Origin: Pseudomonadota bacterium
GTDB lineage: Bacteria; Pseudomonadota; Gammaproteobacteria; Burkholderiales; Burkholderiaceae_C
Length of the DNA stretch: 64,000 nucleotides
NCBI GenBank assembly: GCA_018241265.1
Contig: JAFEEF010000013.1
Span: 62,001-126,000, forward strand
Reading direction: 5' to 3'
Each line of letters begins with the position of its first letter. The first letter of the stretch is position 1. Below the pieces are notes generated by a model. It made no database searches, had not been told where the DNA came from, and saw nothing but the letters and a program-made list of their open reading frames with translations. A program made the position numbers and the translations under genes. Shown here in pieces: positions 25,401-32,909 of this stretch.

Positions 25401-27786
25401 GCTGGCCGGGCTGCTCGGCAAGCGAGGGGTCGATGTCGCCGTCGTCGAGCTCGACGCCCTGGCCGACGAAGTCCTGCTGATCGAGCGTTGCAAGGCGCTC
25501 GGCTCGGCTGTGCCGATCGGCGGCGTGGTGCACTTGGCGGGGCTTGGTTGCCCGTCGCTCGCCCCCGACGACGGCCCGGCGCAATGGAGCCTGGCGCTGC
25601 AAGTCAACGAGAAGTCCTTCTTCCTGCTGCTGCGCGAACTCGGCGCACGCATGGCCAGCGACGCGCACGTCGTGGCCGCCACCGATCTGGGCGGGCTGTT
25701 CGCGCGCGAGCGTTCCGCGTCCGCGGCCCTGCGCCTCGAGTCCGGCGCGGTCGGCGGGATCAAGTCGCTGCTGGAAGAGCGCCCGGAGCTGCGCGTGAAG
25801 GCGATCGATCTCGATCCGAGACGTACCGCCGACGCGCTGGCCGCCGATCTGCTCGGCGAAATCGAACTCGACGGTGGCCGGCAGGAAGTCGGCTATCCCG
25901 ATGGCCTGCGCACCGTGTTCCTCAGCGTGGCCGAGGACGTCGCGCTCGATGCGGCGCGCGAGGCCGCACTGGCGGCGGGCCTCGTCGTGCTCGCGACCGG
26001 CGGCGCCCGTGGCATCACGGCGGAGGTCCTGCGCGAGCTCGCGCGTCCCGGCAACACGCTGGTGCTGACCGGCCGCAGCCTGCTCGTCGAACCAGAGCCC
26101 GACGACATCGCGGCGCTCCCCGATGCATCGGCGATGCGCGAGCACTATGTCGCCCAGGTGCGCAGTGGCGCGCTGAAGCTCACGCCGGGCGAGATCCAGC
26201 GCAAGGTGCGCAGCGCGCTGGATCAGCGCGAGATGCGCCTCAACATCGCCGACCTGCGCGCCGGCGGAGCTGCGGTCGAGTACCACGCAGTCGACGTAAC
26301 CGACGAAGCGGCGATACGCGCGCTTGTGGGCGACGTGACGCGTCGTCATGGCCGCATCGACGGCATCGTGCACGGGGCCGGTGTCATCGAGGACAAGCGC
26401 CTCGCCGACAAGCAGAGCGACAGCTGGTCGCGGGTGGTCGACACCAAGGTCATCGGCCTCATGCTGCTGCAGAAGTTCGTCGATCCCGATGCGCTGAAGT
26501 TCCTCACGGTCTTCAGCTCGGTCGCCGGGCGCTACGGCAACAGCGGCCAGTCCGACTACGCGACCGCCAACGAGTTGATGAACCGGATCTGCATGTCGTT
26601 GCAAGCCCGCTGGGGCGAACGCGTGGCGGTCAGCGCACTGTGCTGGGGGCCGTGGGGTGCCACCAAGTTCGGCGCCGGCATGGTGACGGCCGAGACCGAA
26701 GCAAAGTTCGGCGAGAAGGGTGTCCGTCTCGTGTCCGCGGCGCTAGGGCGGCGTCTGTTCCGCGAGGAGCTTGCTCGCGCGCCCGGGACCCCGGTCGAGG
26801 TCGTCTGCGGCGAGGCGCCGTGGGAAACCCTCGAAGCCGCGCGCGGCGCGCTCGCCGAAGCGCCGCAGCCGCCGATCCTGGGCGCATTGCTGGGCCGCAG
26901 CGTGCCGGCATCGCGGCCGACCGGCGAGCGCATCCTGCCGGTGCGCCTCGATGCCGCGCGCCACCTCTATCTGCAGGAGCACGGCATCGACGACAAGCTG
27001 GTGCTGCCGGCCGCCGCGGCGCTGGAGCTGATGGCCGAGGCCGCGCGCACGCTCTGGCCCGGTTGGTGCGTCGTGGAGGTGCGCGAGCACAAGCTGTTGA
27101 AGGGCGTGGAACTCACACGGGTGCCTCGCGACCTTCAAGTGTTCGTCAGCCCGCCGCCCTATGGCAGCAGCGAAGGGTTCGAGGTCAGCGCGGCGCTGCA
27201 AAGCGATCTCGGCAACGGCCGCGCGATGAACCACTATCGATGCGTGATCCGTCTCGAGCAGGCGCTGCCGACGCCGATGCAGGTCGAGCGTGCGTTCCAC
27301 GACGACAAGCCGCTCAGCGTGGCGAAAGCCTACGGCGAATGGCTGTTTCACGGTCCGCGCTTCCAGGTCATCGAACACATCGACGGCCTGTCGCCGGCCG
27401 GCTCGGGGTCGCGGGTCCGCTCCACCGGCCCGTCCGACTGGCTGGTGTCGTCGGACGCGGAGAGCCCGGGCTGGGTCTTCGATCCGGCCCTGGTCGATGC
27501 CGCTGCCCAGATGACGTTGCTGTGGGCACGCGCCTACCGTGACGAGTCGACGCTGCCGACCCGTTTCGGCCGCGTGGTGCGATACCGGGATCGCTTGCCG
27601 GCCCGCATGCACATGGAATACCAACGCGTCGAGATGCCCGACCCGACATTGATACGCGCCAACGTCACGTTCTTCGACGAGCAAGGCGAGCCCGTCATGG
27701 CGATCGAAGAGCTCGACAGCGTCGCCAGCACTGCCTTGAACCGTCTCGGCGGCACTGCGCGTACCGCCGAGAAAGCGCCGGGGTGA
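19498..27786 (+). CDS. Giant iterative-type synthase subunit 1: NPD-NPD-KS-AT-ACP-KR-DH
   Basis: A 2762-residue multidomain protein. Residues 1-~300 and ~320-620 are two TIM-barrel segments like 2-nitropropane dioxygenase/PfaD enoyl reductase (GNEAGG at 133-138; PIVQGPMTRV near 325; ECGGH ending at His459). A ketosynthase (~683-1130) has Cys873, His1008 and His1048. An acyltransferase (~1240-1560) has Ser1348 in GHSYGE and AAFHSS, as in malonyl-type ATs. After an Ala/Pro linker comes one ACP (~1822-1895, Ser1860 in LGIDSIKRIE), a ketoreductase (~1940-2440, Ser2340/Tyr2354) and a dehydratase (~2480-2750, His2495 in EHGIDDKLVLP, Asp in FDPALVDAAAQ). The ACP and KS are PfaA-like. It should build and reduce an acyl chain iteratively on its single ACP with subunit 2. 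The product is unknown. Confidence 0.9.
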   Translation: MPDFKTFVFTPAGLGDAALAIAASRAGAVGVYNAEFDLDARGAVAALDRLARHARGSYGIKLGTIDDALIDALRVHCARGLAWVILEIEAVAQCATLIGDLRRAGTRVLAEVRSPQPLAAGVEAGLDGLLIKGNEAGGLIGEDASFILVQKWLKRTRLPLYVRGGLTPHVAAACSAVGVAGGVLDSQLLLLEEVRLPDAVRTLIGNLAGSETVAVGHGEDGEYFRVLVRPNHAVARQFVAEGDGMHWPELRSWVAGKSGWADPTKGLLPIGHDVAFAAPWRKRYGNLGAVLSAISEAIARHPRMAAMHPPIAKGAPLARALGLTYPIVQGPMTRVSDTAEFALAVAAGGALPMVAFAMLKGQPLEALLTRTAELLGDRAWGIGLLGFAPQSLLDEQLEIAARYKPDYAIIAGGRPDQAVHLERAGVPTFLHVPAASLIPGFLQEGARRFIFEGRECGGHIGPLSSFVLWSSMVDKLLGELGPGKVNAEEVELLFAGGIHDDVSSAMLQVLVAPLIAVGARIGVLMGSAYLFTKEIVAAGSIVPQFQQEVLECERTVNLESGPGHASRCAYTPFARDFFQQRVDLKRDNVPPDEGRRILDDLILGRLRIASKGSKREGLGGALQNLDAAEQRAEGMYMLGQVATLRDAVTDIDALHAEVTEGAAALLAGHLESSDDVAMPSIERPADVAIIGVASVLPMANTTRQFWENILAKVDAITEIPSHRWDWRLYFDADRKAKDKIYSKWGGFLDDLAFDPTKYGMPPKSIESVDPMQLMGLEVAHRTLVDTGYHEKAFDRERASVIIGASGGAGDYGLQYGLRSELPRFNGDLPSDVAGRLPEWTEDSFAGILPNVAAGRIANRLNFGGINIAVDAACASSLAAVYQAVGELVTGRSDFVIAGGVDTVQGPFGYLCFSKTQALSPRGRCSTFDADGDGIAISEGIAMVALKRLADAERDGDRIYAVIKGVGASSDGRAKGLTAPLPAGQLRAMRRAYAMAGFGAGTVGLFEAHGTGTVAGDTAELESTTRLMQEEGTAPRSAVIGSVKTNIGHTKAAAGVAGLLKAALALHHRVLPPHRNVTTPNRVLCDPAAPLYIVDEPAPWLAAGDTPRRAACSAFGFGGTNFHIVLEEYAGEYRDWLRPPASDGWTAELLVWADAERSALAARVEALATKLAAVDGLLLRDLAASLAARFRPREETLAIVAKGKDDLLVKLSAALGYLRGHAKSLPPGIYHGTAASALTGKVAVLFPGQGSQYPGMTREVALHFPSVAEALGDADAALRDAFDARFGPGSRLSQFIFPRGAYDDAAKSEARQKLTRTDIAQPALGAAEVGLYRLMQSFGFKPDMLAGHSYGEFVALFAAGAIDFDALMQLSAARGRFIVDAASAKGAELGTMAAVTAPRKTVEDAIADIDGVIIANHNAPLQSIVSGTRDAVAAACAKLVQGGVEVAEIPVAAAFHSSLVKPAQQALSDLIEATPWASASIPVYSNATARPHSQDVTRVKRQMAEHLVRPVEFVAQIEDMYKDGARIFVEVGPKAVLTRLTGKILEGQPHVAIAIDDGTGLAGLLAGLGQLLCAGIRLDIGRLFAARGCRIGDPAEPATLVHREPVPQHAWMLNGSGARRAAEPVRQVGVTLEQAQAQQQAPAVPTLPSPAPVTSSARPGAAPAAQVAAPVAAHSPPRQMVPAVSTQHALRGGRSMDERRMATGMAESSVMSEYFVTMRQFLETQERVMSAFLGDTSVPAGRPALRAVTRAVPMALPRVAEVAPAHAAVAAAPVAVPVIATPVAATPPAVVPVAAPAKPAAPAPKVAEPVAAAAPKSSGGDALSRSKLVDMLLGIVEEKTGYPRDMVGLDQNLEADLGIDSIKRIEVVGALLQMLPAGHRDALSESRSKLNTQPTLNGVLDLIAQAKVGGAVAVPFDLAGVGAKVDVAVNHPPRLVMRPHREVLAEPVSRRLTAGRFVLTRDRLGVADALAGLLGKRGVDVAVVELDALADEVLLIERCKALGSAVPIGGVVHLAGLGCPSLAPDDGPAQWSLALQVNEKSFFLLLRELGARMASDAHVVAATDLGGLFARERSASAALRLESGAVGGIKSLLEERPELRVKAIDLDPRRTADALAADLLGEIELDGGRQEVGYPDGLRTVFLSVAEDVALDAAREAALAAGLVVLATGGARGITAEVLRELARPGNTLVLTGRSLLVEPEPDDIAALPDASAMREHYVAQVRSGALKLTPGEIQRKVRSALDQREMRLNIADLRAGGAAVEYHAVDVTDEAAIRALVGDVTRRHGRIDGIVHGAGVIEDKRLADKQSDSWSRVVDTKVIGLMLLQKFVDPDALKFLTVFSSVAGRYGNSGQSDYATANELMNRICMSLQARWGERVAVSALCWGPWGATKFGAGMVTAETEAKFGEKGVRLVSAALGRRLFREELARAPGTPVEVVCGEAPWETLEAARGALAEAPQPPILGALLGRSVPASRPTGERILPVRLDAARHLYLQEHGIDDKLVLPAAAALELMAEAARTLWPGWCVVEVREHKLLKGVELTRVPRDLQVFVSPPPYGSSEGFEVSAALQSDLGNGRAMNHYRCVIRLEQALPTPMQVERAFHDDKPLSVAKAYGEWLFHGPRFQVIEHIDGLSPAGSGSRVRSTGPSDWLVSSDAESPGWVFDPALVDAAAQMTLLWARAYRDESTLPTRFGRVVRYRDRLPARMHMEYQRVEMPDPTLIRANVTFFDEQGEPVMAIEELDSVASTALNRLGGTARTAEKAPG

Positions 27787-27810
27787 GTCGTCGCGTCTCG
27801 CAAGCCAACG

Positions 27811-27839
27811 CTTTGCCGCGGGCAGCCCTCGCGGCAAGG
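27811..27839 (+). other. Hairpin between the two synthase genes
   Basis: Perfect arms TTGCCGCG and CGCGGCAA with a nine-base loop, extendable to 10 bp with one G-T pair, lie in the 73-base gap between the synthase genes. No T-run follows. It could modulate the amount of subunit 2 through RNA stability or partial termination. Confidence 0.45.
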
Positions 27840-27859
27840 CAACGCACCAAGGTGCCCTC

Positions 27860-30800
27860 ATGAGTGAAGCTGCCAGGAACGGCGCCGAGCCGCCGTTGCC
27901 TATCGCCATCATCGGCATGGCTTGCATGTTCGCCGACGCGCCCGATCTGCGGACGTTCTGGAACAACATCGTCTCCGGCGTCGATGCGATCGGCGAACCC
28001 GTCCCGCTGTGGGATGCGAAGCGCTATCTCGAGTCGGGCCGGATCAAGACGCAGTTCGGCGGCTACCTGAAGGACCTGTACCGCTTCGACCCGACCGAGT
28101 TCGGCATCATGCCGAACTCGCTGGACGGCGGCGAACCCGACCAGTTCCTCGCGCTGCGCATGGCGCGCGACGCGCTCGTCGACGCCGGCTACTGGAAGCC
28201 GGACGTCGACCACACCGACACCGGCATCATCCTCGGCCACAGCACGTACCTGCACCGCGGCCAGGTCACGGTCATCCAGACCGATATCGTCCTCGACCAG
28301 ACGATGGAACTGGTGACGGCAGCGATGCCCGGCCTGGACGCCGACGCCCTCGCGCAGCTGCGCGCGCTGCTGGCGAAGAAGATCCCGCCGATGAATTCCG
28401 ACACGGCGCCAGGTCTCGTGCCCAACGTCATGACCGGGCGCATCGCGAACCGCTTGAACCTGCGCGGGCCGAACTACCTCGTCGACTCGGCCTGCTCGTC
28501 GTCGCTGCTGGCGGTCGGCGCCGCGATGGACGAGTTGCGCGCGGGCCGCAGCCGCATGATGCTGGCGGGAGGCGTCAACGCCTCGCTGCCGGCCGACGTG
28601 ACGACGATCTTCACGCAGCTCGGCGCATTGAGCGCGCGCGGCAAGGTGCGCCCCTTCGAGTCCGGCGGCGACGGCACGCTGCTCGGCGAGGGGCTCGGCG
28701 TCGTGGTCCTCAAGCGGCTGCCCGATGCGCTGGCCGACGGCGACCGTGTGTACGCGGTGCTGCGGGGTGTCGGCCAGTCGAGCGACGGCCGCGGCACCGG
28801 TCTGCTGGCGCCCAGCCTGGAGGGCGAGACGCTCGCGATGCGCCGGACCTACGAGGCCAGCGGCGTCGATCCGGCGACGATCGGACTCGTCGAGGCGCAC
28901 GGTACCGGCATCCCGCTCGGCGACAAGACCGAGATCGCGTCGCTGAAGATGGTCTTCGGCGAACGCACCACGCCGATCGGCATCAAGGCGCTCGGCTCGG
29001 TGAAGTCGATGATCAGCCACTGCATTCCGGCTGCCGGCGTGGCGAGCCTGATCAAGACCTCCCTGGCGGTGCATCACCGGGTGCTGCCGCCGACCCTGTG
29101 CGACGAGGTCAACCCGGAGCTCGGCATCGGGACGACGCCGTTCTACATCAACACCGAGGCTGCGCCATGGATCGCGCGGCTGGGCGAGCCGCGGCGCGCT
29201 GCGGTCAACGCGTTCGGCTTCGGCGGCACGAACTCGCACGCGATCGTGGAGCAGGCGCCCGACGCCGCCGTCAAGCCCGCACGCCTCGGCGCTTGGCCGG
29301 CGGAGCTGTGCGTGCTGTCGGCCGGCACCGCCGAGGCGCTGATCGCCAAGCTCGAGCGACTCGACGAGGCGCTCGCCCGCAACCCGCAGTGGCGCATGGC
29401 CGACGTGGCGGCGGCGCTGCTGCGCACCGATCGCGGCGAGCTGCATCGCATCGCGCTGGTCGTCAAGGACCTGCCCGCGCTGTCGAAGCGGATCGTGCAG
29501 GCGGTCGCTCGCCTGCGCGACGGCACGGTCGGCGCCGCCGGCCCGCGCTCGACACGCGGCAACGTCGTCTACGGTGCTCGCCGGGTCGAAGGCAAGCTCG
29601 CATTCCTGTTTCCGGGCGAAGGCTCGCAGTACCCGGGGATGTTCGCCGACCTGGCGCCTTGCTTCGACGACATCCAGCGCTGGCTCGATTTCTGGCACGG
29701 CCTTTACGACCTGCCGATCGGCCAGACGCGCACCGACATCGTCTTTCCGTCGTGCGAGATCGATGCCGGCCAGCGCAAGCACCTCGAACGCCGCATGCAC
29801 GACATGGACGTCGGGTCGGAGTCGGTCTTCATCGGCGGCATGGCGATGTTCGAGACGCTGACCTCGCTCGGTGTCGTGGCCGACGCGATGGTCGGTCACA
29901 GCTCGGGCGAATCGGCTGCGCTGGGCGCGACCGGCGCCAACCCGGCGGTGACGCCGGAGGAAAGGACCGCCTGCATCAGCCAGCACTACGTGGCCTATGA
30001 AGAGCTGCTGGCGGCCGACAAGATCCCGACCGGCGCGCTGCTGGCGGTCGGCGCGCTGCCGCCGGCCACGGTCGAGCAGCACATCGCCGACATCGAGGGT
30101 GTCGAGATCGCGATGGACAACTGCAGCAACCAGCTGGTGCTGTACGGAAGTCCCGAAGGCATCACGCGCGTGCAGCGCTTGCTGAGCGACCTGGGCGGAA
30201 TGTGCCTGCCGCTGCCGTTCGACCGCGGCTACCACACCCCCGCCTTCGCGGACGCCAGCACCGCGTTCCATACCTACTACAAGAACGTCAAGCTGGGCCG
30301 GCCTAAAGTGCCGCTCTACTCGTGCGCGACCGCCGGCCTCTTCCCCGACACGCCGGCCGCGGTGCGCAAGCTGGCGGCGGCGCAGTGGTCGCAGAAGGTG
30401 CGCTTCCGCGAGACGGTGCTGAAGATGCACGACGACGGCGTGCGGATCTTCGTCGAGGTGGGACCGTCGTCCAATCTGACGGCGTTCGTCAACGACATCC
30501 TGATCGACCGCGACTACGTCGCGCTGCCGACCAACGTGCGCCGCAAGAGCGGCGTCGAGCAACTGCTGAGCACGCTCGGTCAACTGTATGTGGCCGGGCG
30601 GAGCGGCGTGCTCGAGCGCTTGTTCGCCGGTCGCGCGATCACGCCGATCGATCTCGACGGCATGCCGGTCGCGCCGAAGGGCGTGCTGCTCGACAACACG
30701 ATGCCGATGGTGCGGCTGAGCCCGGCCGACCGCGAGCAGGTGCAGCGCTTGACGGCGCGCGCCGGCCTGGACAGCGCGCAGCAGGCGGCCGCTGTACCGA

Positions 30801-32776
30801 CCCCGCCGGCGGCCGCTGTGACGACCCCGCCGGTCGTTGCGGCGCGAGACGACGTCGCGGCGCTGGCGCAAGAAGCGCTGCCAGTCCAGCCGATCCCTGC
30901 GGTCGATGGCCGCGAACGCGTGATGGGCGACTATTTCGCGCTGATGCGCGGATTCCTCGATCAGCAGTGCGGCATCGTCGAACGGTGGCCGACCGTGCGC
31001 GGGGCGCTGCCGGCAGGCGACGCAACGCCTCGGCAGGCGACGGTTCAGGCCGGGCCGGCATGGCCTTCCACGCATGCGATCGACAGCCGCACGCCGTTGA
31101 TCGACCAGATCGTCGAGCACGATCAGGCGCACGTGGTGGCGCGCTGCAGCGTCGGCCTGCTGAACGACAACTTCATCCGCGACCATGTGCTGTCGGGTGC
31201 GGTGTCGGATACCGATCCGGAACTCTTCGGCCTGTCCTGCGTGCCGTTCTCGGTCAGTCTCGAAGCGATGGCCGAAGCTTGCGCGCTGCTGGCGGGCCGC
31301 ACGGACGTGCGCGTGATCGAGAACGTGAGAGCGTTCGATTGGGTCGCGCTCGACGAAGGAGCGCTGACCTTCGATGTGCGCGCGGACGTGATCGACCGGG
31401 AACTCGAACACTATTCGGCGCGGGTCATCACCGCACGCGGCCCGGCGCTCACCGCCGAGTTCCGCTTCGAGGCCGAGGAGCGCCTGCCGTCGGTGGCGCC
31501 GCTCGCCGATCCGCGCGAGTCGTACCTGAATTCGCCCCACCTCTACGCCACGGGGATGTTCCACGGTCCGCTGTTCCAGAGCATGACCTACGTCGAAGCC
31601 TGGGACGACAGCGGCATCGACGTGCAGCTGTCGGAATGCAGCCTCCAGAATTTCTTCACCGCCGGGCACGTCCCGCAGCTGGTGCTGAACCCGGTACTGC
31701 TGGATGCCATGGGTCAGGTGGTGGCGTGCTGGCTGGTCCAGTACGTGGGCACGGAATTCCATGCGTTCCCGTCGACGATCGATCGCCTCGAACTGGCCGA
31801 GCCGTGTCCGGTCGGCGCGGCCGGCATCGTGATGCGGATGCGCCAGCGTCCGGTGAATGGCACCTCCACCGACATCGCCGCACCGCGCGCCTGGCAGTTC
31901 GACTGCGTCGACGGCGAAGGCCGTGTGCTGATGCGCGGGCACGATCTCATCAACCTGTTCTTTCGGGTGCCGGCCGCCTATCACGACGTGCGCTGCGATC
32001 CGCTCAACGGCCGCCTCGGCGGGCCGCTCGAGCTTCCGGCCGAAGTGCCGACACCGGAGGGCCTTGCGCTCTGGGAAGTGCCGCTGATGCCGGAGGAGTT
32101 CTGCGCCCAATCGGGTGCGATCTGCATGCGCGTGCTGGCGCACGCGCTGCTCGGGCGCGCGGAGCGCGACGAATGGAACGCGCTGCAGGGCAACCTCCGG
32201 CGGCGCCGCGAGTGGCTGTTCGGTCGCGGGGCGCTGAAGGAAGCGGTGCGCCTGTGGGTCGAGGAGCAGACCGGACAGTTGCTCTATCCGATCGACATCG
32301 TCGTGCAGCACGACGCGCACGGCGCGCCCGTCGTCGGCGGCTGGTGGTGCGAATCGCTGATCGCGGCGCCGAGCGTCTCTCTGTCGCACAACGCCCGGGC
32401 TTGCCTCGTGGCCGTCTCGCCGCCCGGCCAGCCGGTGGGCGTCGACCTCGAGGAACTCGGGCGCGTCCGTCGCCCCGAGTTGCTGGCCGATTCGCTCGCC
32501 GACGAGGAACGGTCGCTGGTACACGGCTTGCATGGCGTCGACCTGGACGAGCGCTTGCTGCGTCTGTGGTGCGCCAAGGAGGCGGCGGCGAAGTGCCTGG
32601 GCATCGGCCTCCAGGGTCAGCCGAGCGCATTCGTGGTGGTGTCCACGGACGCGGCGTGTGAAAACTTGATCGTGCGCCATCATGTCGGCATGGTCGAGAC
32701 GCATGTCGCGCGAGTCGACAACACGATAATCGCCGTCGCGTGCCAGGAAACCGCCGGCGCGGGGGTTCTCGGATGA
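27860..32776 (+). CDS. Giant synthase subunit 2: KS-AT-DH-phosphopantetheinyl transferase
   Basis: A 1638-residue protein. A ketosynthase (14-~470) has Cys212 in VDSACSSSL, His347 in EAHGTG and His387; its third motif reads SVKSMISHCIPAAG instead of the usual SVKxxIGHT. An acyltransferase-like domain (~579-900) has FPGEGSQYPGM and Ser681 in VGHSSGES. A linker (~960-1060) leads to a double-hotdog dehydratase (~1070-1340) with His1109 in IRDHVLSG and Asp1282 in NPVLLDAMGQ. The C-terminal ~230 residues are an Sfp-type phosphopantetheinyl transferase with Asp1529/Glu1531 in GVDLEELG and Lys1573/Glu1574 in WCAKEAAAK. No ACP or KR is present, so it must act on subunit 1's ACP or the free ACP. The PPTase fused at the end recalls enediyne synthases; the KS-AT-DH part recalls PfaC and HglE/HglC-type lipid synthases. 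Confidence 0.88.
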   Translation: MSEAARNGAEPPLPIAIIGMACMFADAPDLRTFWNNIVSGVDAIGEPVPLWDAKRYLESGRIKTQFGGYLKDLYRFDPTEFGIMPNSLDGGEPDQFLALRMARDALVDAGYWKPDVDHTDTGIILGHSTYLHRGQVTVIQTDIVLDQTMELVTAAMPGLDADALAQLRALLAKKIPPMNSDTAPGLVPNVMTGRIANRLNLRGPNYLVDSACSSSLLAVGAAMDELRAGRSRMMLAGGVNASLPADVTTIFTQLGALSARGKVRPFESGGDGTLLGEGLGVVVLKRLPDALADGDRVYAVLRGVGQSSDGRGTGLLAPSLEGETLAMRRTYEASGVDPATIGLVEAHGTGIPLGDKTEIASLKMVFGERTTPIGIKALGSVKSMISHCIPAAGVASLIKTSLAVHHRVLPPTLCDEVNPELGIGTTPFYINTEAAPWIARLGEPRRAAVNAFGFGGTNSHAIVEQAPDAAVKPARLGAWPAELCVLSAGTAEALIAKLERLDEALARNPQWRMADVAAALLRTDRGELHRIALVVKDLPALSKRIVQAVARLRDGTVGAAGPRSTRGNVVYGARRVEGKLAFLFPGEGSQYPGMFADLAPCFDDIQRWLDFWHGLYDLPIGQTRTDIVFPSCEIDAGQRKHLERRMHDMDVGSESVFIGGMAMFETLTSLGVVADAMVGHSSGESAALGATGANPAVTPEERTACISQHYVAYEELLAADKIPTGALLAVGALPPATVEQHIADIEGVEIAMDNCSNQLVLYGSPEGITRVQRLLSDLGGMCLPLPFDRGYHTPAFADASTAFHTYYKNVKLGRPKVPLYSCATAGLFPDTPAAVRKLAAAQWSQKVRFRETVLKMHDDGVRIFVEVGPSSNLTAFVNDILIDRDYVALPTNVRRKSGVEQLLSTLGQLYVAGRSGVLERLFAGRAITPIDLDGMPVAPKGVLLDNTMPMVRLSPADREQVQRLTARAGLDSAQQAAAVPTPPAAAVTTPPVVAARDDVAALAQEALPVQPIPAVDGRERVMGDYFALMRGFLDQQCGIVERWPTVRGALPAGDATPRQATVQAGPAWPSTHAIDSRTPLIDQIVEHDQAHVVARCSVGLLNDNFIRDHVLSGAVSDTDPELFGLSCVPFSVSLEAMAEACALLAGRTDVRVIENVRAFDWVALDEGALTFDVRADVIDRELEHYSARVITARGPALTAEFRFEAEERLPSVAPLADPRESYLNSPHLYATGMFHGPLFQSMTYVEAWDDSGIDVQLSECSLQNFFTAGHVPQLVLNPVLLDAMGQVVACWLVQYVGTEFHAFPSTIDRLELAEPCPVGAAGIVMRMRQRPVNGTSTDIAAPRAWQFDCVDGEGRVLMRGHDLINLFFRVPAAYHDVRCDPLNGRLGGPLELPAEVPTPEGLALWEVPLMPEEFCAQSGAICMRVLAHALLGRAERDEWNALQGNLRRRREWLFGRGALKEAVRLWVEEQTGQLLYPIDIVVQHDAHGAPVVGGWWCESLIAAPSVSLSHNARACLVAVSPPGQPVGVDLEELGRVRRPELLADSLADEERSLVHGLHGVDLDERLLRLWCAKEAAAKCLGIGLQGQPSAFVVVSTDAACENLIVRHHVGMVETHVARVDNTIIAVACQETAGAGVLG

Positions 32777-32909
32777 GTGCGCTCCCGAGAACGAGGCCGC
32801 TCGCCGTGGGCGCAGCGGCGCGCCACGCCCATCCGCATGCCGTCAGGCCCGTGTCACATCGCCTCCCCGACCGTCCATCCCTGTCAGGTTCAACATCGAA
32901 GGAATTCTC

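Noticed and set aside
27695-32704. A 1669-residue open frame on the minus strand across synthase subunit 2, and similar long antisense frames at 1398-3764, 5032-8565, 19474-21939 and 22252-24792.
   Set aside because: They mirror real genes on the other strand, as expected in GC-rich DNA with few stop codons. Their translations are Arg/His/Asp-rich without domains, and they lack ribosome sites.
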